A DNA stretch of 64,000 bases, taken from Pseudomonas sp. 10S4. GTDB taxonomy: Bacteria > Pseudomonadota > Gammaproteobacteria > Pseudomonadales > Pseudomonadaceae. The stretch is from assembly GCF_034344865.1 (NCBI RefSeq), contig NZ_CP133774.1, positions 6,882,001-6,946,000 of the forward strand. Reading direction: 5' to 3'. Below the pieces are notes generated by a model that did not search any database, was not told the DNA's origin, and saw only the letters and a list, made by a program, of their open reading frames with translations. Made by a program: the position numbers and the translations under genes. Of the stretch, positions 9,358 through 20,539 are shown piece after piece. The stretch's first letter is position 1; the number at the start of each line of letters is the position of its first letter.

Positions 9358-11064
9358 GCATCACCGTTTTCGAGGTGAGCACACCGTCGAGCAATTCAAA
9401 GCGCAGATCGGCGTCCGCCAGAGTCGATGGACGATGGCTGATAAGGATGCGCGTACGCCCGGCAAACAGTCGGTCGATGGCTTCGATCACTTCACGCTCG
9501 GTGGCTTCATCCACCGCCGAAGTCGCTTCGTCGAGCACCAGAATCAATGGGTCCTGCAACAGCGCCCGGGCAATGGCGATCCGCTGTTTCTGCCCGCCGG
9601 AGAGCTGCTGACCGCGCTCACCCAACGGACTGTCGAGGCCTTCGGGCAAGGATGCGATCAGGCTGTCGAGTTGCGCCAACTGCGCAACACCGGCAATCGC
9701 CTCGCGACTGGCATCCGGCACCGCATACGCCAGGTTATCGGCGAGGCTGCCGCGAAACAGCACGATGTCCTGACTGACGATCGCAATCCGTCGACGCAGC
9801 TCGAACAGGTCCAGTTCCCGCAGATCGATTTCCCCCAACAACACCCGGCCAGATTGCGGATCGTGATGCCGTTGCAGCAGGTCGATCAGGGTCGATTTGC
9901 CGACACCCGAGCCGCCACTCAGGGCGACTTTCAAACCGTAGGGAATGCGTGCATCAATCCCGCGCAAGGTGCTCGGACGCCCCGGATGGCTGAAATGCAC
10001 GTTGTCAAAACGCAGCTCGCCGCAGCGCGGTATCGGCTGCGGCGTGACCGGTGTGAGCACGGTCGGCTCTTCGCCGCGCAACTCCATGACGCGCCCGAGG
10101 CTGACGGTCATCCGCTGAATGGCGACATAGAGCCCGAGCAGACTTTGCACCGGCCCCACCGCCATCCCGAGATAAGTTGAAAACGCGATCAGCGCGCCGA
10201 GTTGCCACGTCCCCTGCACCACCCAATAACCGCCGATCAAAAACGCACAGGCCCGCGACAACGACGTCAGTGTGCCGGGCACAGCCTGGGTGAAAAACTC
10301 GGTGACTTGCAGGCGCAGCAACTGGCTCATATAACCCTGGCCCAAGCTCTCCAGCCGTCGCGCTTCGCGTTGTTGCTGGCCGGCGGACTGGATGAATTTC
10401 ATCACCGGCAGGGTCTCGACCATGAATGACGACATGTCCGCCGAACGCTCGCGCAATTGCCGCACATCGCGCTCGACCTTGCGCCGCATCCAGCGCAGCC
10501 ACAGCACGTCGAGGGGAATCAGCACCAGCGCCAGCAGCGAGAGTTTCCAGGACAAGGTCAGCAGCATCGCCACGGAGAAGAACAGCCCGATCACGCTCGA
10601 TACCGCCGAAAACAACGAGTCCACGGCAAAGCGCTGAATCTCTGCGACGTCGCCATCGAGGCGCGACATCAGGTCGCCGATCCGCCGCTGGCCATAGAAG
10701 CTCGGCGACAAGGTCTGCAAGTGTCGATAAAGGTCATCGCGCAGGGCGAACAGGATCCGTCCGGACAGCCGCGTGTGCAGGTAACGGTTGATCCCCGACA
10801 GCGCCGTACCGAGCAAACCGGCGACGATCATCAACCCCGCGATCAGCACCAACACCGGGAAATTGCGCCCCAGCAGGCCGTCGTCAATCAGCAGTTTGGT
10901 CAACCACGGTTGCACCAGCACCAACAACGAAGCGCAGACCGACAACCCGAGCAACCCGGCAATCGCCAGTCGATGCGGTCGCACGAAGCTGTAGAGCCAG
11001 CGCAACGAAGATTGCAGGGCTTGCGGATTCTGGCTGTCGATCAGCCGAACGATCAGGCGCTGCA

Positions 11065-11065
<1 letters not shown>
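9347..11065 (-). CDS. qhpF: ABC transporter (fused permease-ATPase) of the QHNDH locus
   Basis: This peptide-exporter-type ABC protein of about 572 residues has an N-terminal six-helix membrane domain and a C-terminal ATPase. The ATPase shows Walker A GGSGVGKST, the signature LSGGQKQR and Walker B LILVLDEATSAVD. It is proposed to move the processed gamma subunit to the periplasm. I chose the ATG at 11065, which overlaps the stop of the upstream regulator by 1 nt (TGATG); a GTG at 11068 would add one residue. It probably acts as a homodimer. Confidence 0.88.
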
Positions 11066-12969
<1,904 letters not shown>

Positions 12970-13077
12970 CAAGCGCTCCGCAGCGGTCCGCTCGGCGCTT
13001 TTTGAAATCAGCGCCCTGATGCCAATCTTTACGTTAACGTCAGGGCGATGGCAAGAGTTAGGTAGAGGAAGGCTTGC

Positions 13078-13212
13078 CTGTGGCGAGGGGGCTTGCCCCC
13101 GTTCGGCTGCGAAGCAGTCGTAAAACCATCGCCTGCGGTTTACCTGACACCCCGCAGTCGCAGGTTTTGGGGCCGCTGCGCGACCCAACGGGGCAAGCCC
13201 CCTCGCCACAGG
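13078..13212. repeat. Long inverted repeat element, family B
   Basis: Outer arms read CTGTGGCGAGGGGGCTTGCC and its complement, with inner arms around GGCTGCGAAGCAGTCGTAAAA. Similar elements lie at 45327-45460 and 48756-48885. It fills the gap between the divergent regulator leader and the 3' end of the deacetylase-like gene. Confidence 0.8.
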
Positions 13213-14238
13213 TCAAAGGTGCCAAACGTCGGAATTCACAAAAAACGCCCGGGCGTTGTCCTCAAGACTCTCCAGGTGATAACCGCCCTCCTGCACAATC
13301 AGGCACGGTAACCCAAGGCTGCGAATCCGCTCGCCCAACACTGCAAACCCTTCCCGCGTCACCGCCACTTTGCTCTGCGGGTCCAATTCAAAAATATCGA
13401 ACCCCAGGGACAGCACCAGCACCTCGGCACCAAAGTCTTTCACCGCCGCCAACGCCACCTCAAGTTGCCCGAGGAAATCCGCCTCGCTAGCGCCGTGAGC
13501 CATCGGCAGATTCAGGTTGAAACCCTCCCCCGCCCCGACGCCACGCTCATCGGCAAACCCGGCCACCCCCGGATAGAAGTTGGTCGGATCGCCATGCACC
13601 GAGACGTACAGCACGTCATCACGCTCGTAGAAAATCTCTTGAATGCCCTGGCCGTGATGCATGTCGGTGTCGAGCACCGCCACCCGTTCAAACCCGCCGA
13701 GCAACACTTGGGCCGCGACTGCGGCGTTGTTCACGTAGCAGAAACCGCCGGCCGCTTCGGCTCGGGCGTGGTGCCCCGGTGGACGGCACAAGGCATACGC
13801 GGCCGGTTCGCCGTCGAGTAACGCCTGGGCACCGGCAATCGCGCTTTGCGCCGACCAATAAGCCGAACGCCAGGTCTGCTCACCCACCGGGCAACTGCCA
13901 TCGGCCAGATAACGGGAAGCCTGGGCGAGAATCCCGCGCAGGGCGTTGGGCTCGCGGACGAAGATGTTCGACATGACTTCGTCGCCCCAGTCCTCGGGGA
14001 TTTCCTTCCAGCGTTGATGGGCTTCCTGCAGGAACGCCAGGTACGGCGCACCGTGTACCGCCAGCAAAGGAGCGAGTCCCGCGTCGGCGGGTTGCTCGAC
14101 TTTGAAGCCCAAAGAATGAGAAGCCTGTACCAATCTTTGAGCGCGCTCCGGCACTTCCTGTGGCGTGCGCATTTGCCCGCGGGAGTAGTAGCTGCGTGGA
14201 TGGTGGAGCAATTGTTCGGGGTGAAAAAAACTGCGCAT
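13213..14238 (-). CDS. Histone deacetylase family protein / acetylpolyamine amidohydrolase
   Basis: This 341-residue zinc hydrolase has the arginase-deacetylase fold. Signature motifs are RPPGHHA (tandem active-site histidines), DTDMHHGQGIQEIFY (zinc Asp and His) and LSLGFDIFELDP (second zinc Asp). The family removes acetyl groups from polyamines or other short amides. Its position next to the QHNDH regulator suggests it could free primary amines from acetylated forms, but that link is only positional. AGGA lies 9 nt before the start. REP-type repeats flank it on both sides, so it is probably its own transcription unit. Confidence 0.85.
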   Translation of the reverse strand: MRSFFHPEQLLHHPRSYYSRGQMRTPQEVPERAQRLVQASHSLGFKVEQPADAGLAPLLAVHGAPYLAFLQEAHQRWKEIPEDWGDEVMSNIFVREPNALRGILAQASRYLADGSCPVGEQTWRSAYWSAQSAIAGAQALLDGEPAAYALCRPPGHHARAEAAGGFCYVNNAAVAAQVLLGGFERVAVLDTDMHHGQGIQEIFYERDDVLYVSVHGDPTNFYPGVAGFADERGVGAGEGFNLNLPMAHGASEADFLGQLEVALAAVKDFGAEVLVLSLGFDIFELDPQSKVAVTREGFAVLGERIRSLGLPCLIVQEGGYHLESLEDNARAFFVNSDVWHL

Positions 14239-14290
14239 GGGATAAATTCCTGTCAGCTAAACGTAGATCTTGAAACCGGGTGCATCCTCC

Positions 14291-14380
14291 TGTGGGAGCG
14301 GGCTTGCTCGCGAATGCGGTGTGTCATTCAGCATCGATGTTGGCTGATACTCCGCCTTCGCGAGCAAGCCCGCTCCCACA
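14291..14380. repeat. REP pair (inverted), family A
   Basis: Two inverted copies of TGTGGGAGCGGGCTTGCTCG are separated by about 40 bp, between the deacetylase-like and amidase genes. The unit is the same as at 52457, 58202 and 62117. Confidence 0.88.
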
Positions 14381-14391
14381 TTGGATCGGGT

Positions 14392-15621
14392 TTATTCAGC
14401 TCTTTGGGCGCGAGCCAGGACTGCGTGGAGCAACACGTCAGTGCCCTGTCGCACGTCCTCAGGCAACACGTCTTCCGCTTCGTTATGGCTCAACCCACCC
14501 ACACATGGGATAAACACCATCGCTGTCGGGCAGAACCGCGCCAGGAGAATCGCGTCATGCCCGGCGCCACTGACAATCGATTGCTGAGCGTAGCCCAAGG
14601 CATCCACCGCGTGCTGCACCGCCGCCACGCACTCGGCGTCGAATGGCGTGGCCGGGCTGATCCAGTGTGGGGTGATGGTCAGATTCAGGCCACGACCGTC
14701 GGCAATCGCCTGAAGTCGTGCGCGGACTTGCTGCTCCATCGCCTCAATCGCTTCGTCACGGTGATGACGCAAGTCGACGGTGAAATTCACCAGACCCGGA
14801 ATGGTGTTGCGCGAGGATTTATTGATGCCCAACTCGCCAACGGTGGTCAGGCCTTCCGGGGCGAAATCAGTGGCTAGAACTTCGATGGCCTGAATCATCT
14901 GCGCCACGCCGTAGAGGGCGTCCTTGCGCAACGGCATCGGCGTGGTTCCGGCATGCGCAGCCATGCCTTCGACCCGCACGTCGAGCCAGCGAATCGCCTG
15001 GCCGCCAGTGACCACGCCGATGCTCTTGGCATTGTCTTCGAGGATCGGCCCTTGCTCGATGTGCGCTTCAAAGTACGCATCCACCGCGCCGCCCAACGGC
15101 CGTTCGCCGGCATAACCGGTGCGTTGCAGCGCTCCGGCGACGCTGATGCCATCGATGTCACGCACCATCAGCGCCGCGTCCAGTTGCATGATGCCGGTGA
15201 ACACCGCCGAGCCAAACATCGCCGGGGTGAAACGCGCGCCTTCTTCGTTGGTCCACACCGCCACTTCCAGCGGCTTGCGGGTCTGGATGCCAAGGTCGTT
15301 GAGGCAGCGGACCACTTCCAGACCGGCGAGCACGCCGTAGACGCCATCGAAACGGCCACCTTCAGGTTGAGTGTCGAGGTGACTGCCCATCATCACTGGC
15401 GCAGCGTCCGGGTCAGTGCCGGCGCGGCGGGCGAACAGGTTGCCGATAGCATCGACGCTCAGGGTCATGCCGGCTTCGCGGCACCAATGGGAAAACAGTT
15501 CGCGACCGGCCTTGTCTTCATCGCTCAACGCCAATCGGCAACTGCCACCGCGGGCCGTGGCGCCGATTTCCGCCATGGCCATCAAACTCGCCCACAGGCG
15601 TTCACCATTAATTTTCAACAT
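14392..15621 (-). CDS. Zn-dependent hydantoinase/carbamoylase family amidase
   Basis: This 409-residue M20-type hydrolase cleaves N-carbamoyl amino acids, ureido acids or related amides in the cytoplasm. Family motifs include GSHLDTQPEGGRFDG (metal His/Asp), WTNEEGARF (metal Glu), EAHIEQGP and the C-terminal SGAGHDAILLA. AGGAG lies 6 nt before the ATG. It is probably cotranscribed with the transporter gene just upstream (23-nt gap), which may import the substrate. The substrate cannot be told from sequence; beta-ureidopropionate, N-carbamoyl amino acids and allantoate-type compounds are all possible. Confidence 0.85.
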   Translation of the reverse strand: MLKINGERLWASLMAMAEIGATARGGSCRLALSDEDKAGRELFSHWCREAGMTLSVDAIGNLFARRAGTDPDAAPVMMGSHLDTQPEGGRFDGVYGVLAGLEVVRCLNDLGIQTRKPLEVAVWTNEEGARFTPAMFGSAVFTGIMQLDAALMVRDIDGISVAGALQRTGYAGERPLGGAVDAYFEAHIEQGPILEDNAKSIGVVTGGQAIRWLDVRVEGMAAHAGTTPMPLRKDALYGVAQMIQAIEVLATDFAPEGLTTVGELGINKSSRNTIPGLVNFTVDLRHHRDEAIEAMEQQVRARLQAIADGRGLNLTITPHWISPATPFDAECVAAVQHAVDALGYAQQSIVSGAGHDAILLARFCPTAMVFIPCVGGLSHNEAEDVLPEDVRQGTDVLLHAVLARAQRAE

Positions 15622-15644
15622 AAGTTACTCCTGCAAACGTTGGA

Positions 15645-16955
15645 TTAAGCGTTGGCCAATTCAAGGCGTTCAGCGCTGGCATGGCGACGGGCAAGGGACA
15701 AGACACAGATCAAGGAAGTGGCAGCGATCAGGCTGTAGAACACCGCCAGCGGCCACCATTGGCCGGCGAACTTGTGCGCCAGCAAAGTGCCGATCAGCGG
15801 CGTCAGGCCACCCGCCACCGCACCGCAAATCTGGTAGGCCAGGGAGATCGCGGTGTAGCGCACGCGCGTCTCGAACATACCGCTGACGTACCCGGCAATC
15901 ACCGCGTAGAACGACGCCATGCACACCACCGCCAAGGCGATGCCAAGGATGATCAGCGGCGCCTGGGCCGAGCTGACCAGCACGAACATCGGGTACGGCG
16001 AGGCCATCGCCAGCAGCGACATCAGGCACAGGAACCGCGTCGCGCCGATCTTCTCGGCGACCCACGCTGCCAGTGGTTGAATACAGAACTGAATGACCGC
16101 CACCACAAACAGGCACTCAAGGATCAGCGAGCGCGGCAGCGCGAGTTGCTGGGTGGTGTAGGCGATCATGAAAGTGTTGGTGAAATACACCCCGGCGATT
16201 CCGAGTGTGTTGGCGCCGATGCACAGCAACAGTGGCCGCCAAGCCGTGCGCAAGACTTCCATCACCGGTGCCTGCTCTTTACGCGTGCTTTTGCTCGCCA
16301 ATTCTCGGCTGGCGAGAAACTCCGGGGATTCATTCACGCCCAGGCGAATCGCCAGGCCGACCAGCAACAACAGCGAACTGGCGAGGAACGGCAGACGCCA
16401 GCCCCAGCTCATCAAGTCTTCTTCGGACAAACGAGTGACCGCGCTGAAAGCGAGCAGCGACAGGATTAAACCGGCCGGGCTGCCCAGTTGTGCAAACGAG
16501 GCGAAGAAATTGCGTCGCCCCTTCGGCGCGTGCTCACCCGCCATCAACACCGCCCCGCCCCACTCGCCACCAACGGCGATGCCCTGGACGATGCGCAGCA
16601 GGATCAACAGCGCCGGCGCAGCCACACCGATTTGCCCGTAAGTCGGCAGCAAACCGATGCACACCGTGACCACGCCCATCATCAGCAAGGTGATGATCAG
16701 CGACTTCTTGCGGCCAATACGGTCGCCAATATGGCCAAAGATAATCCCGCCCAACGGTCGAGCGAAAAAGCCCACGGCGAAGGTGCCGAACGCGGCCATG
16801 GTGCTGAACAGTTTGTCGTCGGAGGGAAAGAACAGCGCGCCGAACACCAGGGCGGCGGCGGTGGCGTAGATGTAAAAGTCGTACCACTCGATCATGGTGC
16901 CGATGAAGGCAGCCGCCGCGGCACGGCGCGGCTGAGACGAAGCAACAGGCTTCAT
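15645..16955 (-). CDS. MFS transporter, metabolite:H+ symporter (MHS) type
   Basis: This 436-residue inner-membrane symporter has 12 predicted helices. The MHS-type N-terminus reads AAAAAFIGTMIEWYDFYIYA, and conserved loop motifs are GHIGDRIGRKK and QGIAVGGEWGGAVL. GGAG precedes the start. It is closely related along its whole length to the transporter at 22230-23531. Each of the two is divergent from a LysR gene with a shared spacer motif. It precedes the carbamoylase-type amidase, so it probably imports that enzyme's substrate, an organic acid or ureido compound. Confidence 0.9.
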   Translation of the reverse strand: MKPVASSQPRRAAAAAFIGTMIEWYDFYIYATAAALVFGALFFPSDDKLFSTMAAFGTFAVGFFARPLGGIIFGHIGDRIGRKKSLIITLLMMGVVTVCIGLLPTYGQIGVAAPALLILLRIVQGIAVGGEWGGAVLMAGEHAPKGRRNFFASFAQLGSPAGLILSLLAFSAVTRLSEEDLMSWGWRLPFLASSLLLLVGLAIRLGVNESPEFLASRELASKSTRKEQAPVMEVLRTAWRPLLLCIGANTLGIAGVYFTNTFMIAYTTQQLALPRSLILECLFVVAVIQFCIQPLAAWVAEKIGATRFLCLMSLLAMASPYPMFVLVSSAQAPLIILGIALAVVCMASFYAVIAGYVSGMFETRVRYTAISLAYQICGAVAGGLTPLIGTLLAHKFAGQWWPLAVFYSLIAATSLICVLSLARRHASAERLELANA

Positions 16956-17057
16956 GGGGTCAGGCTCCTTTGATTGTTTTTTTGGCAGGAGTGAAACAGC
17001 AAAACCGAGGCACTCTGGCGGTGCCTGTCTGGGGGTGATTTATCGTCCCGGGGCTAT

Positions 17058-17093
17058 GATTAGTCAATTTTCTATTTATTATGCGAACTATTA
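17058..17093. promoter_or_regulatory. Candidate LysR operator, copy 1
   Basis: GATTAGTCAATTTTC at 17058-17072 is followed by ACTATTA starting at 17087. The same two blocks, 29 bp apart start to start, occur in the other LysR-transporter spacer at 23630-23665. ATTAGT and ACTATT are near-inverted half-sites. It lies 26 nt before the LysR ATG. Confidence 0.7.
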
Positions 17094-17118
17094 CGCCAAC
17101 TTATAATCGAGAACCACC

Positions 17119-18051
17119 ATGGCCGAACGCGACGTGCAACGCCTGCTCAATGACCGTCTGGACTGGAACCTGCTGCGCACCTTTCGGGTGATCGGCCAGG
17201 AACTGAGCATCAGCCGCGCCGCCGCCCGCCTGCACCTGACGCAACCGGCGGTGAGCCAGGCGCTGAAGCGGCTGGAAGAACAACTGGGGCGCCAATTGAT
17301 CGCCCGACGTGGACCACGGTTTGCCCTGACAGAAGTCGGTGAGCAGATCTTCGAACTGGCCGGGGAAATTTACGGGCAGATGTCGCAAGTCAGCAGCGTA
17401 CTGGAGCAACCGGCCGACGAAGTGATCGGCAAGGTGCGGCTGTTGATCATCAGCCGAATCTTCTCCGAGCGCTTCGATGACTTCCTCGCCGACTTCCATC
17501 GCCACCATCCGCGGGTGGATCTGGAAGTGGATGTGATGCGCAGTTCCGACATCGTCAGCGCCCTCCAGGAAAAGACTGCGACCCTTGGCCTGAGCCTCAA
17601 TCGTCGGCCGCAACCGCGCCTGGAACAGCGATTGTTCCTGCGCCAGCGCTATGCGTTTTTCTGCGGCAAGCACCATGCCTTGTTCGGGCAGCTGAACGTT
17701 GCCGAAGGGGATTTGCAGCGGGAGAATTTCGTCAGTTTCACCAGCGACCAGATTGGCGGCATGCTTTCGCCGCTGACGATTTTCCGTGATCAGCAAGGTT
17801 TCAGCGGACGGATTGTTGCGTCTTCACCGAGCCTGGAAGAAGTCCGAAGACTGGTGATCGCCGGCTTCGGCATTGGCTGCTTGCCCGAGCACGTGGTGGC
17901 GGCCGACGTCGACGCCGGATTGCTCTGGCGCCTGCCACCCCACAAAGGGATTGCCGATGTGGACATTCATTTGCTGTGGAACCGCGAGCAGCGCATGAGC
18001 CGGGCCGAGACGATCTTCATCGAGAGCTTGCAACGCTGCCTGACGGCCTAG
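17119..18051 (+). CDS. LysR family regulator, paralogue 1
   Basis: This 310-residue protein has an N-terminal winged helix (SRAAARLHLTQPAVSQALKRLEEQLG) and a C-terminal substrate-binding co-inducer domain. It is divergent from the MHS transporter at 15645-16955, which it most likely controls. It shares long identical stretches with the LysR at 23688-24644 (RLDWNLLRT, QALKRLEEQL, LADFH, PQPRLEQR, FVSFTSDQ, GFGIGCLP). Its 3' end overlaps the convergent RraA-like gene by 4 bp. Confidence 0.92.
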   Translation: MAERDVQRLLNDRLDWNLLRTFRVIGQELSISRAAARLHLTQPAVSQALKRLEEQLGRQLIARRGPRFALTEVGEQIFELAGEIYGQMSQVSSVLEQPADEVIGKVRLLIISRIFSERFDDFLADFHRHHPRVDLEVDVMRSSDIVSALQEKTATLGLSLNRRPQPRLEQRLFLRQRYAFFCGKHHALFGQLNVAEGDLQRENFVSFTSDQIGGMLSPLTIFRDQQGFSGRIVASSPSLEEVRRLVIAGFGIGCLPEHVVAADVDAGLLWRLPPHKGIADVDIHLLWNREQRMSRAETIFIESLQRCLTA

Positions 18052-18659
18052 ACGCGCAACACCTGCGCCACCGGCTCACCGGCCCGCAAACGCTCAAGCA
18101 AACGCGGTTCGGCAAGATCGGACGCCAACGCCTGATCGATGACCCCGGCTGCCGTTGGCCAGTCGAGAAACAGCACGCCGTTGTCGTCCGCCAGCACCAG
18201 ATCCCCTGGATTGACCGTCACGCCGGCACACTGGATCGGTTGATTGATCTGGCTGTCCCCACGGCCATGCAACTTGGTGGTCAGCAGGCTGGTGCCACGG
18301 GCGAAGACCGGCAGCCCGGCCTCGCGCAGTTCCAGTAAATCGGTGACTGCGCCATCCACCACAATGCCCACGGCCCCCGCGCAACTCGCGGCGCAACTGG
18401 TGACGGCGCCGACCGGAGCGTGCTGCCAGTCGCCATCGGTGTCGATCACCAGCACATCGCCGGGTTTGATCAGCGCCAGGGCCTGGTTGACTGCGATGGC
18501 ATCGGCGCCGACCAGTTTCAGGGTCAGCGCCCGGCCGACCAGTTTCACATTGGGGACCATGGCCCTCAGTTGCGAATCGGCAAAGCCCTTCTCCAGGAAG
18601 TGCCCGAGGGTCGGAAAACTCACGGTTTTGAACTGCTCGATCAGCTGGGACTCATCCAT
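18048..18659 (-). CDS. RraA family protein (possible aldolase/decarboxylase)
   Basis: This protein of about 203 residues has the RraA/HMG-aldolase fold. Motifs include LVGRALTL, PGDVLVID, GAVGIVVDGAVTD and GDLVLADDNGVLF. Members either inhibit RNase E or are metal-dependent 4-hydroxy-4-methyl-2-oxoglutarate-type aldolases and oxaloacetate decarboxylases. The catabolic neighbourhood (RidA-like protein, transporter, dehydrogenase, class II aldolase) favours an enzyme. I chose the ATG at 18659, which follows GGGAG and overlaps the RidA-like gene; an in-frame start at 18677 lies deeper in that gene. Confidence 0.8.
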   Translation of the reverse strand: MDESQLIEQFKTVSFPTLGHFLEKGFADSQLRAMVPNVKLVGRALTLKLVGADAIAVNQALALIKPGDVLVIDTDGDWQHAPVGAVTSCAASCAGAVGIVVDGAVTDLLELREAGLPVFARGTSLLTTKLHGRGDSQINQPIQCAGVTVNPGDLVLADDNGVLFLDWPTAAGVIDQALASDLAEPRLLERLRAGEPVAQVLRV

Positions 18660-19044
18660 GTTGCGACTCCCTGACAATTAGCTCGGCAACGCAATCGATC
18701 TCCAGCGACACGCCCCACAACCCCACGCACACCGTGGTCCGTGCCGGCGGTGCATGGCCGAGAAACTCGCGATACACCGCATTGAACGGCTCCAGTTGCG
18801 CCGGATCGGTGAGGTAGGCGTTGACCTTGATCACGTGGCTGAAATCAGACCCGGCTTCAATCAGGATCGCCTCCAGGTTGCGCAAGGTTTGCCGAACTTG
18901 TTCGGTGAAATCGGCGGGTTGGTCATCAAGAGTGTTCTTGGCCGGAATCTGCCCGGCGGTGAATACCAGATGGCCGCTGATCACTGCCTGGGAGTAAGGG
19001 CCGACCGGGCCGATAAAGCCTGGGGCGGATTGAATTCTGCGCAT
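18652..19044 (-). CDS. RidA family protein
   Basis: This 130-residue member of the YjgF/YER057c/UK114 family shows PGFIGPVGPYSQAVI, FTAGQIP, QTLRNLEAIL and the C-terminal R-T-T-V-C-V segment. RidA proteins hydrolyse reactive enamine/imine intermediates; outlying subfamilies have pathway-specific roles. It lies between a transporter and the RraA-like gene in one run, so it probably serves the same pathway. AAGGAG precedes the ATG. The substrate is unknown. Confidence 0.88.
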   Translation of the reverse strand: MRRIQSAPGFIGPVGPYSQAVISGHLVFTAGQIPAKNTLDDQPADFTEQVRQTLRNLEAILIEAGSDFSHVIKVNAYLTDPAQLEPFNAVYREFLGHAPPARTTVCVGLWGVSLEIDCVAELIVRESQHG

Positions 19045-19062
19045 GGTGTTGAGCTCCTTGGG

Positions 19063-20436
19063 TCAGGCCGCAGCTGATTTGAAGGGTTTGTTGTGAGTGT
19101 CGGCAGGCGCCCCAACCGGGACTTCACTGATGTCTCGCTTGAAGGTCTCGGTTAGCAGTAACAGCGCCAGCAACGAAATCAACGCCGCGCCGATCATGTA
19201 CCAGGCCACCGAAGAACCTTTGCCGGTCGCCGCCAGTAGCGCGGTGGTGACGATCGGCGTCGCCGCACTGCCGAGCAGGCCGGACAACATGTAGCTGATC
19301 GACAGCCCGGAATAACGCACCCGCGTGCCAAACAACTCGGCGAGAAAAGTTGCGATCGGCCCGTAGTTGGCGGCGAACGCGGTCATCAACAACAAGTAGC
19401 CGAAGATCACCAGCGGCAGTTTTTTGGTGTCCATCAACCAGAACATCGGGAACGCCACCAATGCTTCGGCGACGATGCCGGCAACGATGATCGGTTTACG
19501 TCCGTAGCGGTCCGACAGCGCACCGAACACCGGCAACATAACGATGCACCAGACGCAGGACAGCAACACCACGCCGAGCATCGTGCTGCGGCTGAAGCCC
19601 AGATTTTGCGTGCCGTAAGTCAGGCCAAACGCGACGATGATGTTGAACGAAGCACCGGTCGACATCGTCGCGATCCCCCCGAGCACCACTTGCTTCCAGT
19701 ACTTGCGAAAGACCTCCGCCAGCGGCATTTTCACCTGCACCTCAGCTTCCTTGACCTTGTTGAAGGCCGGGGTTTCAGCGATGTTCAAGCGGATATACAA
19801 ACCCACGGCAATCAGCAGCACGCTGGCCAGGAACGGGATACGCCAGCCCCAGGCCAACAGGTCTTCGGGAGACAGGAAAGCGGCGATCAACAGGAAGGCC
19901 AGGTTGGCGATCATGGTCCCGGCCGGAACGCCGATCTGCACCCATGATCCGTACAAGCCGCGCTTGTTGGCCGGCGCATGTTCCACCGCCATCAACACTG
20001 CCCCGCCCCACTCGCCGCCCAACGCCAGGCCTTGAACCACCCGCAGCAATAACAACAGGATCGGCGCCCAGATTCCGATGGCTGCGTAGTTGGGCAACAA
20101 GCCAATGGCAAACGTGGCAGCGCCCATCGTCAGCAGCGAAATCAGCAACATCGACTTGCGACCCAAACGGTCACCGAAGTGCCCGAACAATGCCGCGCCG
20201 ACGATTCGCGCCAGATACGCCGAAGCGAAGGTGCCGAAGGCCAGTAACGTGCCGATCAAGGGCACGAAGTCCGGGAAGAACACTTTGTTGAACACCAGCG
20301 CGGAAGCGGTGGCGAAGACAAACAAGTCGTACCACTCCACCGTGGTGCCGATGACACTGGCCACCGCGACTTTTTTCATGCTGATGGCAACTTCCGGCGG
20401 TGCGCCGGACTTTTCTGCGGACGATAGATCGCTCAT
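19063..20436 (-). CDS. MFS transporter, MHS type (second)
   Basis: This inner-membrane symporter of about 457 residues has the MHS signatures VIGTTVEWYDLFVFA, GHFGDRLGRKS and QGLALGGEWGGAVL. It is related to the other two MHS transporters here but clearly more distant, and no LysR gene faces it. I chose the ATG at 20436 (GGAG 6 nt upstream) over a GTG at 20439. It lies 18 nt upstream of the RidA-like gene, so the two and the RraA-like gene probably form one transcript. Confidence 0.9.
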   Translation of the reverse strand: MSDLSSAEKSGAPPEVAISMKKVAVASVIGTTVEWYDLFVFATASALVFNKVFFPDFVPLIGTLLAFGTFASAYLARIVGAALFGHFGDRLGRKSMLLISLLTMGAATFAIGLLPNYAAIGIWAPILLLLLRVVQGLALGGEWGGAVLMAVEHAPANKRGLYGSWVQIGVPAGTMIANLAFLLIAAFLSPEDLLAWGWRIPFLASVLLIAVGLYIRLNIAETPAFNKVKEAEVQVKMPLAEVFRKYWKQVVLGGIATMSTGASFNIIVAFGLTYGTQNLGFSRSTMLGVVLLSCVWCIVMLPVFGALSDRYGRKPIIVAGIVAEALVAFPMFWLMDTKKLPLVIFGYLLLMTAFAANYGPIATFLAELFGTRVRYSGLSISYMLSGLLGSAATPIVTTALLAATGKGSSVAWYMIGAALISLLALLLLTETFKRDISEVPVGAPADTHNKPFKSAAA

Positions 20437-20510
20437 CACTGACTCCAGGCATTTATTTAATTGTTTTTACTGGCAGTAAAACGTTTCGAGGCGAAGGATT
20501 TTTGTTATTG

Positions 20511-20532
20511 CTCGCCCAACTTAATGGGCGAG
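20511..20532. terminator. Stem-loop after the 2-hydroxyacid dehydrogenase gene
   Basis: CTCGCCC and GGGCGAG form a perfect 7-bp stem with an 8-nt loop, just past the dehydrogenase stop. A T-rich tail (TTTGTTATT) lies on the plus-strand side only, so termination of the minus-strand transcript is uncertain. Confidence 0.4.
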
Positions 20533-20539
20533 TTTGTTA

